From contig NC_064770.1 of NCBI RefSeq assembly GCF_011397635.1, positions 19,747,707 through 19,811,706 on the forward strand: DNA of 64,000 nt, written 5' to 3'. The notes under the pieces were generated by a model, which was given only the letters and a program-made list of their open reading frames with translations, searched no databases and had not been told where the DNA came from. Made by a program: the position numbers and the translations under genes. This DNA is from Epinephelus fuscoguttatus (Eukaryota; Chordata; Actinopteri; Perciformes; Serranidae). How positions within the stretch are numbered: position 1 is the stretch's first letter; every line of letters begins with the position of its first letter. Positions 54,771-64,000 of this stretch are shown piece after piece.

Positions 54771-55874
54771 CAGGAGCAGTCCAAGCCAGCAGCAAGCAGC
54801 AGGATCACTGTTTGCATTCCAAGACTGGTTTTGCATCTTGTATTAAAAAAATACTTGTTCAAATCTTTTTTATTTACACTGGTGATCAGAAAGACAACAA
54901 TATATGGGGAAAAAAAACATTTTCAAACACATGCTGAACAGGACCTACTTCTTCTCCAGAGGTGGTAACACTGACATAAGAGGAATGCTGTGACATGGGA
55001 AACCATGAGATCACCTATCCTCAGAGCGTCAGTCATTTTTACACTCTTGTAGATACATTGTCACATTCATAGTCTTCAAAACAGCCCCTTATTCCTAATG
55101 CAATGGAAGATTTGATATTAGAAGAAGGTGGGTGTTTGGCTACAGGGGTCGGTTAGCACAGATTTTACTACCTTTTGTAAATAAACGGTAACATGCTGGC
55201 ATATAGGCTGCTGTGAAATTACTGTTAAACCTACAGTTATTCTGAGGCTGAATACTGAAATCCAATATTCTGTAGTATACTGTGAAGATAAAATACAGTA
55301 GATCTTCATGGTAAAATAACTAACATGCTGGCATCTCTGCTGCCAACACTCCACTGTTTACAGTGAAATTCTTCACAGTGCAGCTATTTTCTGGTCCGCT
55401 GAAGGTCACAGAAACAAAAATGTAACATAAAAATGTTTGCTTTCTTCACCTGCACTCATCTATGATGTTAAAGCAATTGAAAGTCACTAAGTTTTTGGTG
55501 AGGGTTTAGTTTCACAGAATCAAAGGTAAGGTAAGGAAGAAAATGGCTTGTGGATTTAACATATTATAAAATTGTTAGACAGAGATTTTAGAAAAGTGTT
55601 ACCTCTGGTTCATAGACAGGAAATCAGCTACATTTTGATTTAAGATGTGAATGTCTGCGATAAATAATAATTGCTGGCTAACATAATTTAATCACAAAGT
55701 TGGGTTGAATGTGAGCGGGGTTGGTTGGCACACTGGTTTTAGGATTGACTGGCACCTGTGGAAACCAATTGTAACAGTTGTAACCGTATTTTGATAGTTT
55801 AAGAACTTATTTTTAAAGACTTATAACAACGTATATATAGATCAATTTTTATTATTATTTCAAATGACCCTGTC

Positions 55875-56100
55875 TAGTGCCAGAGTTTGATTTGTCTGTT
55901 CTGGGCTGTTGTAGAAACATGGCAGTGCAACATGGCGATCTTAATGGTTGAGGACTCGCTCCTCATGTAGCTATAAACAGCTCATTCTAAGGTAACAGAA
56001 ACACAACAATTCTTATTTTGATATGATTACACACTAAAGAAAACATACTAATTATATTGTATTCCATTTCTGCCAATTCCCCTAAATTCCCCCTTTTATT
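55875..56100 (-). mobile_element. TTAA MITE family D, partial minus-strand copy
   Basis: The blocks TGTTCTGGGCTGTTGTAGAA, GAGGACTCGCTCC and TATAAACAGCTCATTCTAAG match the middle of the 57297 copy in reverse. Both termini are missing or unrecognisable. Confidence 0.6.
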
Positions 56101-57296
56101 TATAGCTGAGACCCTGACCTTTGATTTGCTGCTGCAGAAATATGGCAGAGAATGAAATGTGTGCCAACCAACCCCGGTCTCCCATAAATGTAATCTTATT
56201 TTATTTCGGATGTATGTTTGTAAATTAATGATTTAATTTGTTGAATTTTATTTGGGATTATTAAAAAAATGTGTGGCATTCTGTGAGGATACAACAAATT
56301 CATGTATAGTAACTTCAGTTTAACTGAGGCTTTGTTTCCCTCCTGTGAACGGTAGCTGGTGGACAGTAACAACAACTATTGCACAATATAAACACAGTAA
56401 TCCTGCAAAAGATGGCATAACTATGTGAGGCTTTTTGGGGGTTATTTTTTGTTGTTGACACTGTGTCAGACAGCTTTTGATTTTGGAGTCTGTAGTTGTG
56501 ATTAAAGAGGGGATATCTGATGCCAACCTGCCCACCCCCCAGCACTTGTAAACTTCTTGGCTGAGGAACAGGCTGGTTAAATCATTACACACTCCTCACA
56601 CTCTGGACATAACTTCAGACTTGCCCCCTCTGGTGGGCGCTACAGACCACCTGACAACCAGTACAACCAGTGATCAGCTGCACTCATGGATAGTTTCTTT
56701 CCACAAACCAACACACCCATGAACAGAGCAACCCTTGTGCAATAATCCTGCAACTTCAAACCACCTCACTGCACTTACGAATTATTCATACACACTGACA
56801 TTTACATGCACATGAAATCCCTTTACTCAGCAGACTGTATGTTCTGTATTTCCATAAGCACATTGACATGAACTACCTCTGTATACTAACTATTACATTA
56901 GCCATACAATATTTATTCCAACACCTTGCATGCACTCTTGCACTATTTATATATACAGTGCCAATCACAGCACAGCCATGTACATGCACTTCACAGCCCT
57001 GTATATAAATACTGTATGGTTGTTTTATAGCCATATCTATTTTCATGCACTTGTACATACTAGCTGCATATATTCATGTTTGCTAATATTAGTTTAGCTT
57101 TGTGTTTTTCTGTGTATGTTTCCTTCACTGTACTTGTTCTTGTCACTGTGTAAATGCACTTAATGCTGCTTGAAACAAATGTCATATTACCTGTATGTGT
57201 CACAGTTGCCAGATGGGTTTGTTTCATTTTGTCCAGGAGAGACTAAATAACAGTATTACTTTGATGAAGGTAGGAAAATACTCTTCAAACTCTTAC

Positions 57297-57840
57297 TTAA
57301 AGGTCCAGTGTGTAGGATTTAGACAGATATATTGGCAGAAATAGAATATTATATAATAAGTATGTTGTATTTAGTGTATAATCACCTTAAAACAAGAATC
57401 GTTGTGTTTTGGTTACCTCAGAATGAGCCGTTTATATCTACATGGGGAGCAGGTCCTCATCCACAGAGTCTGCCACGTTGCACCACCATGTTTCTACAGT
57501 AGCCCAGGACGGACAAACAAAGCACTGGCTCTAGATAAGGCCATTCACATTTTCATGTTGGTCATAGTATAGCAGCCCCTCTGCAACAAGAGTGTTGAAA
57601 AACTAAAGATTTTTTAATGTGGAACAGCTTTATTCAGTGTTTTTACTGGTTTAAATCACCAGTTCTGTTTGTTTCAGAGAGGAAGAGACCTCTGCAGATA
57701 TTTCAACTCATGGTTAAAACCTCCTGAACAATGAACACTGAAAAAAATCTAATTGGGAGAAGTTTCAGCTGATTGCAATCCACAATCCTCACCACTAGAT
57801 GCCACTAAATCCCCCTAAATCTCACACACTGTTCCTTTAA
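57297..57840 (+). mobile_element. TTAA MITE family D, full copy
   Basis: Starts TTAAAGGTCCAGTGTGTAGG and ends with the complement of TTAAAGGAACAGTGTGTGAG, giving inverted ends of about 25 bp. TTAA at both boundaries is compatible with a piggyBac-type target site. At 544 bp and without an open frame it must be mobilised in trans. Confidence 0.82.
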
Positions 57841-58776
57841 GTAAAAGCACAAAAGTCTTAGCATCCAAATTTATCCTTAAAGTGCAAAAAAGTAAAAGTA
57901 CTTATTGTGCTGAATAACCAGTGTCAGAATCATATATATTACTGGATTATTAGTGATGCATTCATGTGTAAATTGCTTTAATATTGCAGCTGGTAAAAGT
58001 GGAGCTAATTTTAATGTCAACTGAATTGCTTAATCTATAGTAATCCATCAGAATTTATCATTTTATTCATATTTTAAATTGTTAATCTGTAAAGTAACTG
58101 ATGACTACAGCTGTCAAAGAAATGCAGTGGAGTGGAAAGTATTAAGTAGCTCTACTCTGATTTATCTGGTAGTACCTGTATAATTGGGAACAGCAATAAT
58201 ATACTGTGCATTCTACTTTCCAAATATGATGTATATTTGTTTTAGTGAATGACCTGCATAATAATATTTCTTTGAAGAATATAAGTATATATTGGATATT
58301 TTTGGAGGAGATTTATTGTTATTCATTTATTGTTGTTGTACTATATTCTGTGTTACCCTTAGGACATGTGGTTTAGGGTTTAGAATGAGATAGATAGCAG
58401 CTTCGGATCATAGGGTTTAAGCTCAGGTGGATAACAACAGATAAAGGCAACGGATGTGGCTGATTTGATTTATTTATGGATTTAATGGATATATTCTATG
58501 TGTATATTGCATCTATGCTGTACAATATTCTGTTATCGCCAATCCACTTGAAAATAAAATAAAATTTAAAAAATGGTCAAAAAAAAGTATTAAGTAGCAT
58601 AAAGGAGCATAAAATGGAAATACTCAAGTTAATTATAAGTATCTCAAAACTGCATGTAAATAAAGTTGTTGAGTATTGGTAAATGTACTCAGTCACATTC
58701 CATCACTGCATATTTCAACCTGTGGTGGAGCCCCTGGCTGTGTGGACAGCAAACAGCAGCAGAAGCGAAAAGCAAC

Positions 58777-59049
58777 TGCGCATGCGTACTAATATGAAAA
58801 TATTACTGAAAAGGCCAACGGTTGATGTTAAGCACAATTATTTTATTCCAGCAACCCAAACAAGACTTATTGTATCTTGACGAACTGTTGCTAACTGGAT
58901 GCGTCGTTGTTTTTTTAATTTAAAGACAGACATGGCCGCTTCTTGATGGCCACAGCGGTTGAAGCGGAACCGGAAGTTGCTGGCAGTGAGTCCTCTCTGC
59001 TGGTTTGTGATGACACACATCAGCAGCACCAGCTTCTTCCAGAAGTTTC
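58777..59049 (+). promoter_or_regulatory. dnajb1: dnajb1 promoter: NRF1-like site and a three-unit heat shock element
   Basis: TGCGCATGCG at 58777-58786 fits the NRF1 palindrome. At 59037-59049 TTCCAGAAGTTTC is a perfect three-unit heat shock element (TTCnnGAAnnTTC), about 360 bp before the start codon. DNAJB1 is a classical HSF1 target, so the element is in the expected place. The transcription start is not visible. Confidence 0.6.
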
Positions 59050-59362
59050 CTCGCACGGTTTTTATCGCGGGGGCTACACGCGGACACTCCTGCACGAAGA
59101 CGGCATTTTTATGTTGAGTTTAGTGACTTTGATGTCCGTGTCTCGGTGAAGAGTAGAAAGTTATTTCCGAACTGTGTCAAGTGAGGGAAGCTAACCTTGA
59201 CCGTTTGCTAGCCAGCTATCGTCAGCAGCAGTGACAGCTGAGGCGGCGGTGGCGGTGGAGGAGCCCGTTAACCTGGCCCACATACAGGACATGCTGGATG
59301 TGTTGTTGACACTTATCAGAAATTGAAGCGTCTGCGCTGACGATGTTTGTGTGAAGTGGAAA

Positions 59363-59389
59363 AAGAAGAAGAAGAAGAAGAAGAAGAAG
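59363..59389 (+). repeat. dnajb1: (AAG)n tract just before the dnajb1 start codon
   Basis: About nine AAG units forming the core of a purine-only stretch, ending 18 bases before the ATG. It would lie in the mRNA leader. Confidence 0.85.
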
Positions 59390-59407
59390 TAGTGACCGGT
59401 TATTGTC

Positions 59408-59801
59408 ATGGGTAAAGATTACTACAAAGTGCTGGGAATCGCCAAAGGTGCCTCCGAAGATGAGATAAAAAAGGCGTACAGAAAACAGGCCCTGCGCTAT
59501 CATCCCGACAAGAACAAGTCTCCCGGAGCTGAAGATAAATTCAAGGAGATCGCTGAAGCCTATGATGTCCTCAGTGATGCCAAGAAAAAGGACATTTATG
59601 ATCGCTTTGGAGAAGAAGGTAACTGAGCTCCCTTCAACTTGCATGTGGTTTTATAGTAGCCATTATGTGCTTGATCCCATTTATAACCTTATAATCTCTT
59701 TAGCAAACCATGCATGTGCACTTTAGATGTAGCTGATGCATCCTTTAAATAGGTCATTGCTGTTTCTGGCATCTTTCTACATCAGTAACCACACAATGAA
59801 G

Positions 59802-59845
<44 letters not shown>

Positions 59846-61535
59846 AATGTGTGTAACGTTAGCTGGGGAACCTGCTGGAAACAACGAGTTCTTGCCTGTC
59901 CTGCCAGATTGTCACTGGAATGATAATTCTGGTTTAACCAGCTCAAAATGCTCTTATATGTGCCTTTAGGCTGCAGTGTTACTGTCTGTACACTTATTGG
60001 GGGCAGGGGCAGAGATAGAGATCTAATTTATAGGCATTAAAAGTAAAAAAAAACAACACCATTTACACATGACATTATCATCTCATCTTTTGCATCATGA
60101 AACAGGCAATATTTTGGTGTTTTTACTCAAGTGATCACAAACTGATCGTCAAAATTACAATCTGTTGAATTCATGTCAATTATATAACTGAACTTTTCAC
60201 TTTTCTCCACTGTCAAATTATAATTTTAATGTTTACTAGTACAAGTGAAATGGTGTATTTGCAAAAGCTTTAGTAATTATGATAATTCACTTTCATCCAA
60301 GATGTTGATCAGTAATGTGTTTATTAGAGCAGATCAGTATTTAAGAGTTTAAAAAGCCATCCAGTATTATTTTTTATGGGAACAATACATGAACATCAGG
60401 CACTCATGTGTGGAGCAGGAGCAGATGCATTTAAATTAAGTTAAAAAGTCTTTAGTTCAAAACATGGCTGCTTATAACAAAATACGGACTGGTTCGACCC
60501 GAATGTCTTCGTCAGGGTGCAGGGTTTTTTCCTGGGTATCATATGATTAAGATGGTGCTTCTCGTTCTTTAAAGTGTGATTATTTTTTTATAATCATTAC
60601 AATAACTTTTTCCTCTTTAGGGTTAAAGGGTCCAGCAGGCAGTGGAGGTGGAGGACACAGCGGTCAGAGCTACAACTACACCTTCCATGGAGACCCTCAT
60701 GCAATGTTTGCCGAGTTCTTCGGTGGCCGCAGCCCTTTCGATCACTTCTTCAACCAAAACGGGGAGGATGACATGGACGTCAATGATCCCTTCGCGCCAT
60801 TTGGCATGGGAAGAATGGGTGGCATGGGCGGGTTTCACAGGTCCTTCAAATCCCACCATGGAGGCCCACACAGAGCGCACGAGAAGAAGAAGGACCCGCC
60901 CGTGATGCATGAGCTGAAGGTGAGCCTCGAGGAGGTCTTCTCCGGCTGCACTAAAAAGATGAAGATCTCCCGCAAGAGACTGAACCCGGACGGGTGCACC
61001 ATGCGCAACGAAGACAAGATTTTAACAGTCAACATCAAGCGGGGCTGGAAGGAGGGGACGAAAATCACCTTTCCCAAGGAGGGAGATGAAACTCCCAGCA
61101 ACATTCCTGCAGACGTGGTGTTTGTTGTTAAAGATAAACCGCACCCGGTGTTCAGAAGAGAGGGCTCAGATATAATCTATCCTGCAAAAATATCACTGAG
61201 AGAAGTAAGTGAACACTGATGTCAGAAAACATCAGGAAATTTGCTCCAATAATATGTTGACTAAAATGCTGATTATCATCCATTCTCTTCCCGTCTCTCT
61301 CCAGGCGCTGTGTGGATGCACAGTCAACGCCCCAACACTAGACGGCCGGACCATCACTGTAACCTCGAGAGACATTGTCAAACCCGGAATGAAAAAGCGA
61401 ATCACTGGAGAAGGGCTCCCTCTATCCAAGTGCCCCGAGAAGAGGGGCGACATGATCCTAGACTTCTCAGTAAAGTTCCCTGACAAACTGGGCCAAAGCA
61501 CAAGAGATGCACTCAAGCAGATCCTGCCGCCGTGA
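59408..61535 (+). CDS. dnajb1: DnaJ heat shock protein B1 (HSP40), 3 exons, 341 aa
   Basis: Cytosolic and nuclear J-domain co-chaperone that delivers clients to HSP70 and stimulates its ATPase. Exons: 59408-59618, 60621-61204, 61305-61535; 1026 nt with matching phases. The J domain (residues 1-70) starts [20 protein letters not shown] and carries the essential HPD motif at 32-34. The Gly/Phe-rich linker follows (about 71-160, with [18 protein letters not shown]). The two client-binding beta domains include [20 protein letters not shown] and [20 protein letters not shown]. Human DNAJB1 is 340 aa, also with three exons. The type II layout (no zinc finger) is clear. The 3'UTR contains a (CAG)8 run. 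The start codon has the good family N-terminus; upstream ATGs exist if the leader is long. Confidence 0.97.
59804..59843 (+). repeat. (GT)n microsatellite in dnajb1 intron 1
   Basis: An uninterrupted GT run of 40 bases. Confidence 0.95.
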
Positions 61536-62606
61536 CTTGAAACGACACAAGTGGTCCCTGAAAATCTAACACGTTAACATTTCCAGCCACACACTCTCCT
61601 GTGCATTTCAGCCTGGACGTATGAGGCTCAGGGCAGATTTGGTTCCAGCTGAGTTCTAAATTTTACCGTCTGAATACCAAATCCATATTCTTACCCAGCA
61701 TCTAGTCAGTTTAACGGAAGGAGACAGAACAGCTGACTAAATGTTCCGTGTGTGCATTTAGCTAAGGTTGATAAACAGTGTTACGTTACAGTCTGCTTCA
61801 AGGAGGAAAAGCAAGAAGTGGAAAGTATATAGTGTGTATATACTGTAGATAATATAAGGTGTCAGGTAATAGGTTTTGGTTTGGTTGCAAAAATGAGAAC
61901 CAGAGTGTTTTTAAGTTCACTTAAAACGTAATTTAGTAGCTGAGGATTTGTTTTCACAGCAGCAGCAGCAGCAGCAGCAGTGTTTGGGAGCGCTCTAAGG
62001 CAGCACACAGCCAGCTCATTAACAATACCTCAGGTGCAGTGACGCATGCTTTCATGTAGCTTTACCTACATTACTCAACAGGACGTGACTTTTGTTTGAG
62101 GCTTAAATACAGTGTGGATCCCGAGAGGTGAAAACACTTGCTATCAGCACCACTACAGACTTCATGAAGGAGATCAGTATCGGCCAGATGTAACAGATCT
62201 GGGTTAAACACACCGTCTGTGTCTATGTCAGTGTTTCAGTTGTCTCCACTCACAGTCACAGCAGGCTGCCGGCTGTTAGAGCCGTACCCTCAGAAGAAGA
62301 ATATAATTAAAATATGCACAAGCCTTAAAATAGTAATGATGTGCGGATGTCTCTGGTTATAATTAAGAAGAGATATGAAGTTACAGTTACGTAACTATGA
62401 CTTCCAGATTTTAAATTTAGGAAAGAGAGAGAGCACCGATCAGTACTTTTATGTCCTCGCATATCTGGGTTTAGGTTTCAAATTGCGATCGAGAGAGAAA
62501 ATGTTTACTTTTACAACACCTTGTTTATCAGACACCACGCAGTTTATCATGTAAAATATCTGTGGGAAGACTTTTTGTGCCAAATAATTGTCCATATGTA
62601 GTTATA

Positions 62607-62641
<35 letters not shown>

Positions 62642-63458
62642 TACAGGTATGTTGAGAGCATGTGTGTATCCTGTCACGTGTGAACAAACTACCAAAAGCT
62701 ATTTACTGCATTCGTACCATTTGAGGATGTTTAACGTACAGTATGTCTATTTTAGTTCCTTATTACTATTATTTTTAAGGCTCTTAAAGCTTTATTTCTT
62801 TTATTACCCAACATGCATCAGTCTGGTCCCGGCTAAATAGTGCAGATTGAGATGTTAACATAAGTTTAAACCCCCGACTCGAAGGCCTGCAGAATATATT
62901 GTTTTATTGTTTTGTCTTACAGCTTGTACCTGAGAGCACTCGCTCCAAGATGCACAGTATCTGGAAATATGTGTCATATTCAGCCCTGTGCACCTTTGAC
63001 TGAAGTTAGTAGATAAGTTAGTTCATTTTCACATTTTATTTTATCATTATTTTGGTGTTTACCGCTCCTGCCGGAGTTTTAAGTTAAAACATGTGGTTAA
63101 ACATGAATGTAGAGATGTTTAATCTCTGTAATGTGTTAACTTTTTTTGTTTTGAAAAAGGATTCTTGTTTATTTTTGTTAAACATTTTCCTTTTTAAGGG
63201 AAAAAAGTGTAAGCATTATTTTGTTTTACCTCCTGTTTATGTTTTGAAATTCCTCAGGTTGGGATTCAAGATGTTTTGACTTTTTGACTAGGGTTAGGGT
63301 TAGGGTTAACCTTTGTCGTCTGGACAACGTGATGGACGTTTTTAATATTTTCTTACCATGCTGTGATTATTTGCATTTACACATGAAAGAGACTGGCAAA
63401 TATCTAATCAATTATGGCCTGTTTGTTTTTAGTTATTGAGGACATTTTAGCAATTAAA
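61536..63458 (+). other. dnajb1: dnajb1 3' untranslated region
   Basis: No AATAAA occurs soon after the stop codon. ATTAAA at 63453-63458, followed by a T/GT-rich stretch, is the most likely signal and gives a 3'UTR of about 1.9 kb. It includes (CAG)8 at 61957-61980, a GT run at 62611-62640 and a short telomere-like run at 63289-63309. Confidence 0.5.
63289..63309 (+). repeat. Short interstitial telomere-like repeat
   Basis: Just over three TTAGGG units (TAGGGTTAGGGTTAGGGTTAA). Probably a chance or slippage-derived run rather than a telomere relic, given its length. Confidence 0.8.
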
Positions 63459-64000
63459 GCATTGCAAGCAAATCTCATGGTTGTCTTTAATATCTCAATA
63501 AGGTTCAAGAAAAGTTCATTTTCTTCATATCGCTATGCAGCATTTTCATTTTTTCTACAAAATTTAAGTTGCAATAAGAGGGGAGATTAAAAGTGGTCTC
63601 ACTCAATATGCAACATGTTTTAAATGACTTGTCTTCTTGCAGTTTTCAGCCATTTCCTGTAGTTTAAGCTCCGCCTCTTCTGTTATTTTTATTTTTTCAT
63701 ACAAATTAATCTGTTAACATTATTGTTCTTTGCAAAAGTCAGTTGCCATTTCCCAAAATTCAAAAACGAACTGAAATGGGACCTCAAACTCACATTCAAT
63801 GCATACAGATTCATTCAGTCGTGTACACACTGCTCTGTAGTGGTGACTTCTTGTAACTACATCTTTTTATTGATGATTTTATTTTGAAAGGTTTTAACCA
63901 GTGATATAGTCCGGTTGTTACCCCTGAGATTAGAGAAATTCTGGGTATTTGGTTCCAGAAAGAGAGGTGACTTAATCTCTGGGTCAGTTTCTGTGGTAAC
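63459..64000. other. Right-end intergenic sequence
   Basis: AT-rich DNA after dnajb1. I see no exon, repeat end or regulatory motif in it. Confidence 0.6.

Larger units (their letters stand above)
54771..58750. other. Divergent intergenic region between tecr and dnajb1
   Basis: No gene seen. It contains two MITE family D copies (listed separately) and, around 55175-55375, a low-copy stretch with repeated TAACATGCTGGCAT and palindromic TTTACAGTGAAATTCTTCAC. The remainder is AT-rich and featureless. Confidence 0.6.

Noticed and set aside
59222-59644. 140-codon minus-strand frame antisense to dnajb1 exon 1
   Set aside because: Leu-rich stretch comes from the AAG tract read backwards; the sense strand is the J domain.

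Overview
The window is nuclear DNA of a teleost fish, most probably a spiny-rayed (acanthomorph) species. It has vertebrate split genes with GT-AG introns, CpG-rich promoters, long GT and TA microsatellites, and dense small teleost-type transposons: tRNA-headed SINEs, hAT elements with 8-bp target duplications and TTAA-ended MITEs. No bacterial, phage, CRISPR or viral gene was seen.

Five complete protein-coding genes can be assembled exon by exon with an unbroken reading frame: asf1b (2530-8070, +; H3-H4 chaperone, 197 aa), prkaca (10069-28571, +; PKA catalytic subunit alpha, 351 aa), samd1 (33323-42592, +; CpG-binding winged-helix/SAM protein, 420 aa), a tecr-type enoyl-CoA reductase (46008-53894, -; 342 aa) and dnajb1 (59408-61535, +; HSP40, 341 aa). 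The set matches the ASF1B/PRKACA/SAMD1/DNAJB1/TECR neighbourhood of human 19p13.1, so this is an ancient syntenic block, not an operon. samd1 and tecr converge; tecr and dnajb1 diverge.

Layout: 1-2000 holds a possible exon of an unidentified minus-strand gene at the extreme left edge, then non-coding DNA with a CTCF-like site. 2050-8670 is asf1b, whose third intron holds two repeats. 8940-31540 is prkaca with a 10.3-kb first intron and a 3-kb 3'UTR. 31540-33320 is AT-rich intergenic DNA. 33000-43800 is samd1 with a CpG-rich first intron and a nested transposon in intron 4. 43800-46000 is intergenic. 46000-54770 is tecr and its upstream region. 54770-58750 is intergenic and MITE-rich. 58750-63460 is dnajb1. 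63460-64000 is intergenic.

The main points for a second look are: a candidate alternative first exon of prkaca (12092-12218) whose splice phase fits exon 2 and whose peptide resembles the N-terminus of the PRKACB Cbeta2 isoform; three GC-AG introns among 30, in three different genes; a nested hAT element carrying a 65-bp minisatellite; a TTAA-bounded element built of alternating inverted units; and several CTCF-like sites. No clearly new multi-gene system is visible. All exon boundaries come from reading the sequence and from remembered family proteins; no alignment or transcript data were available.
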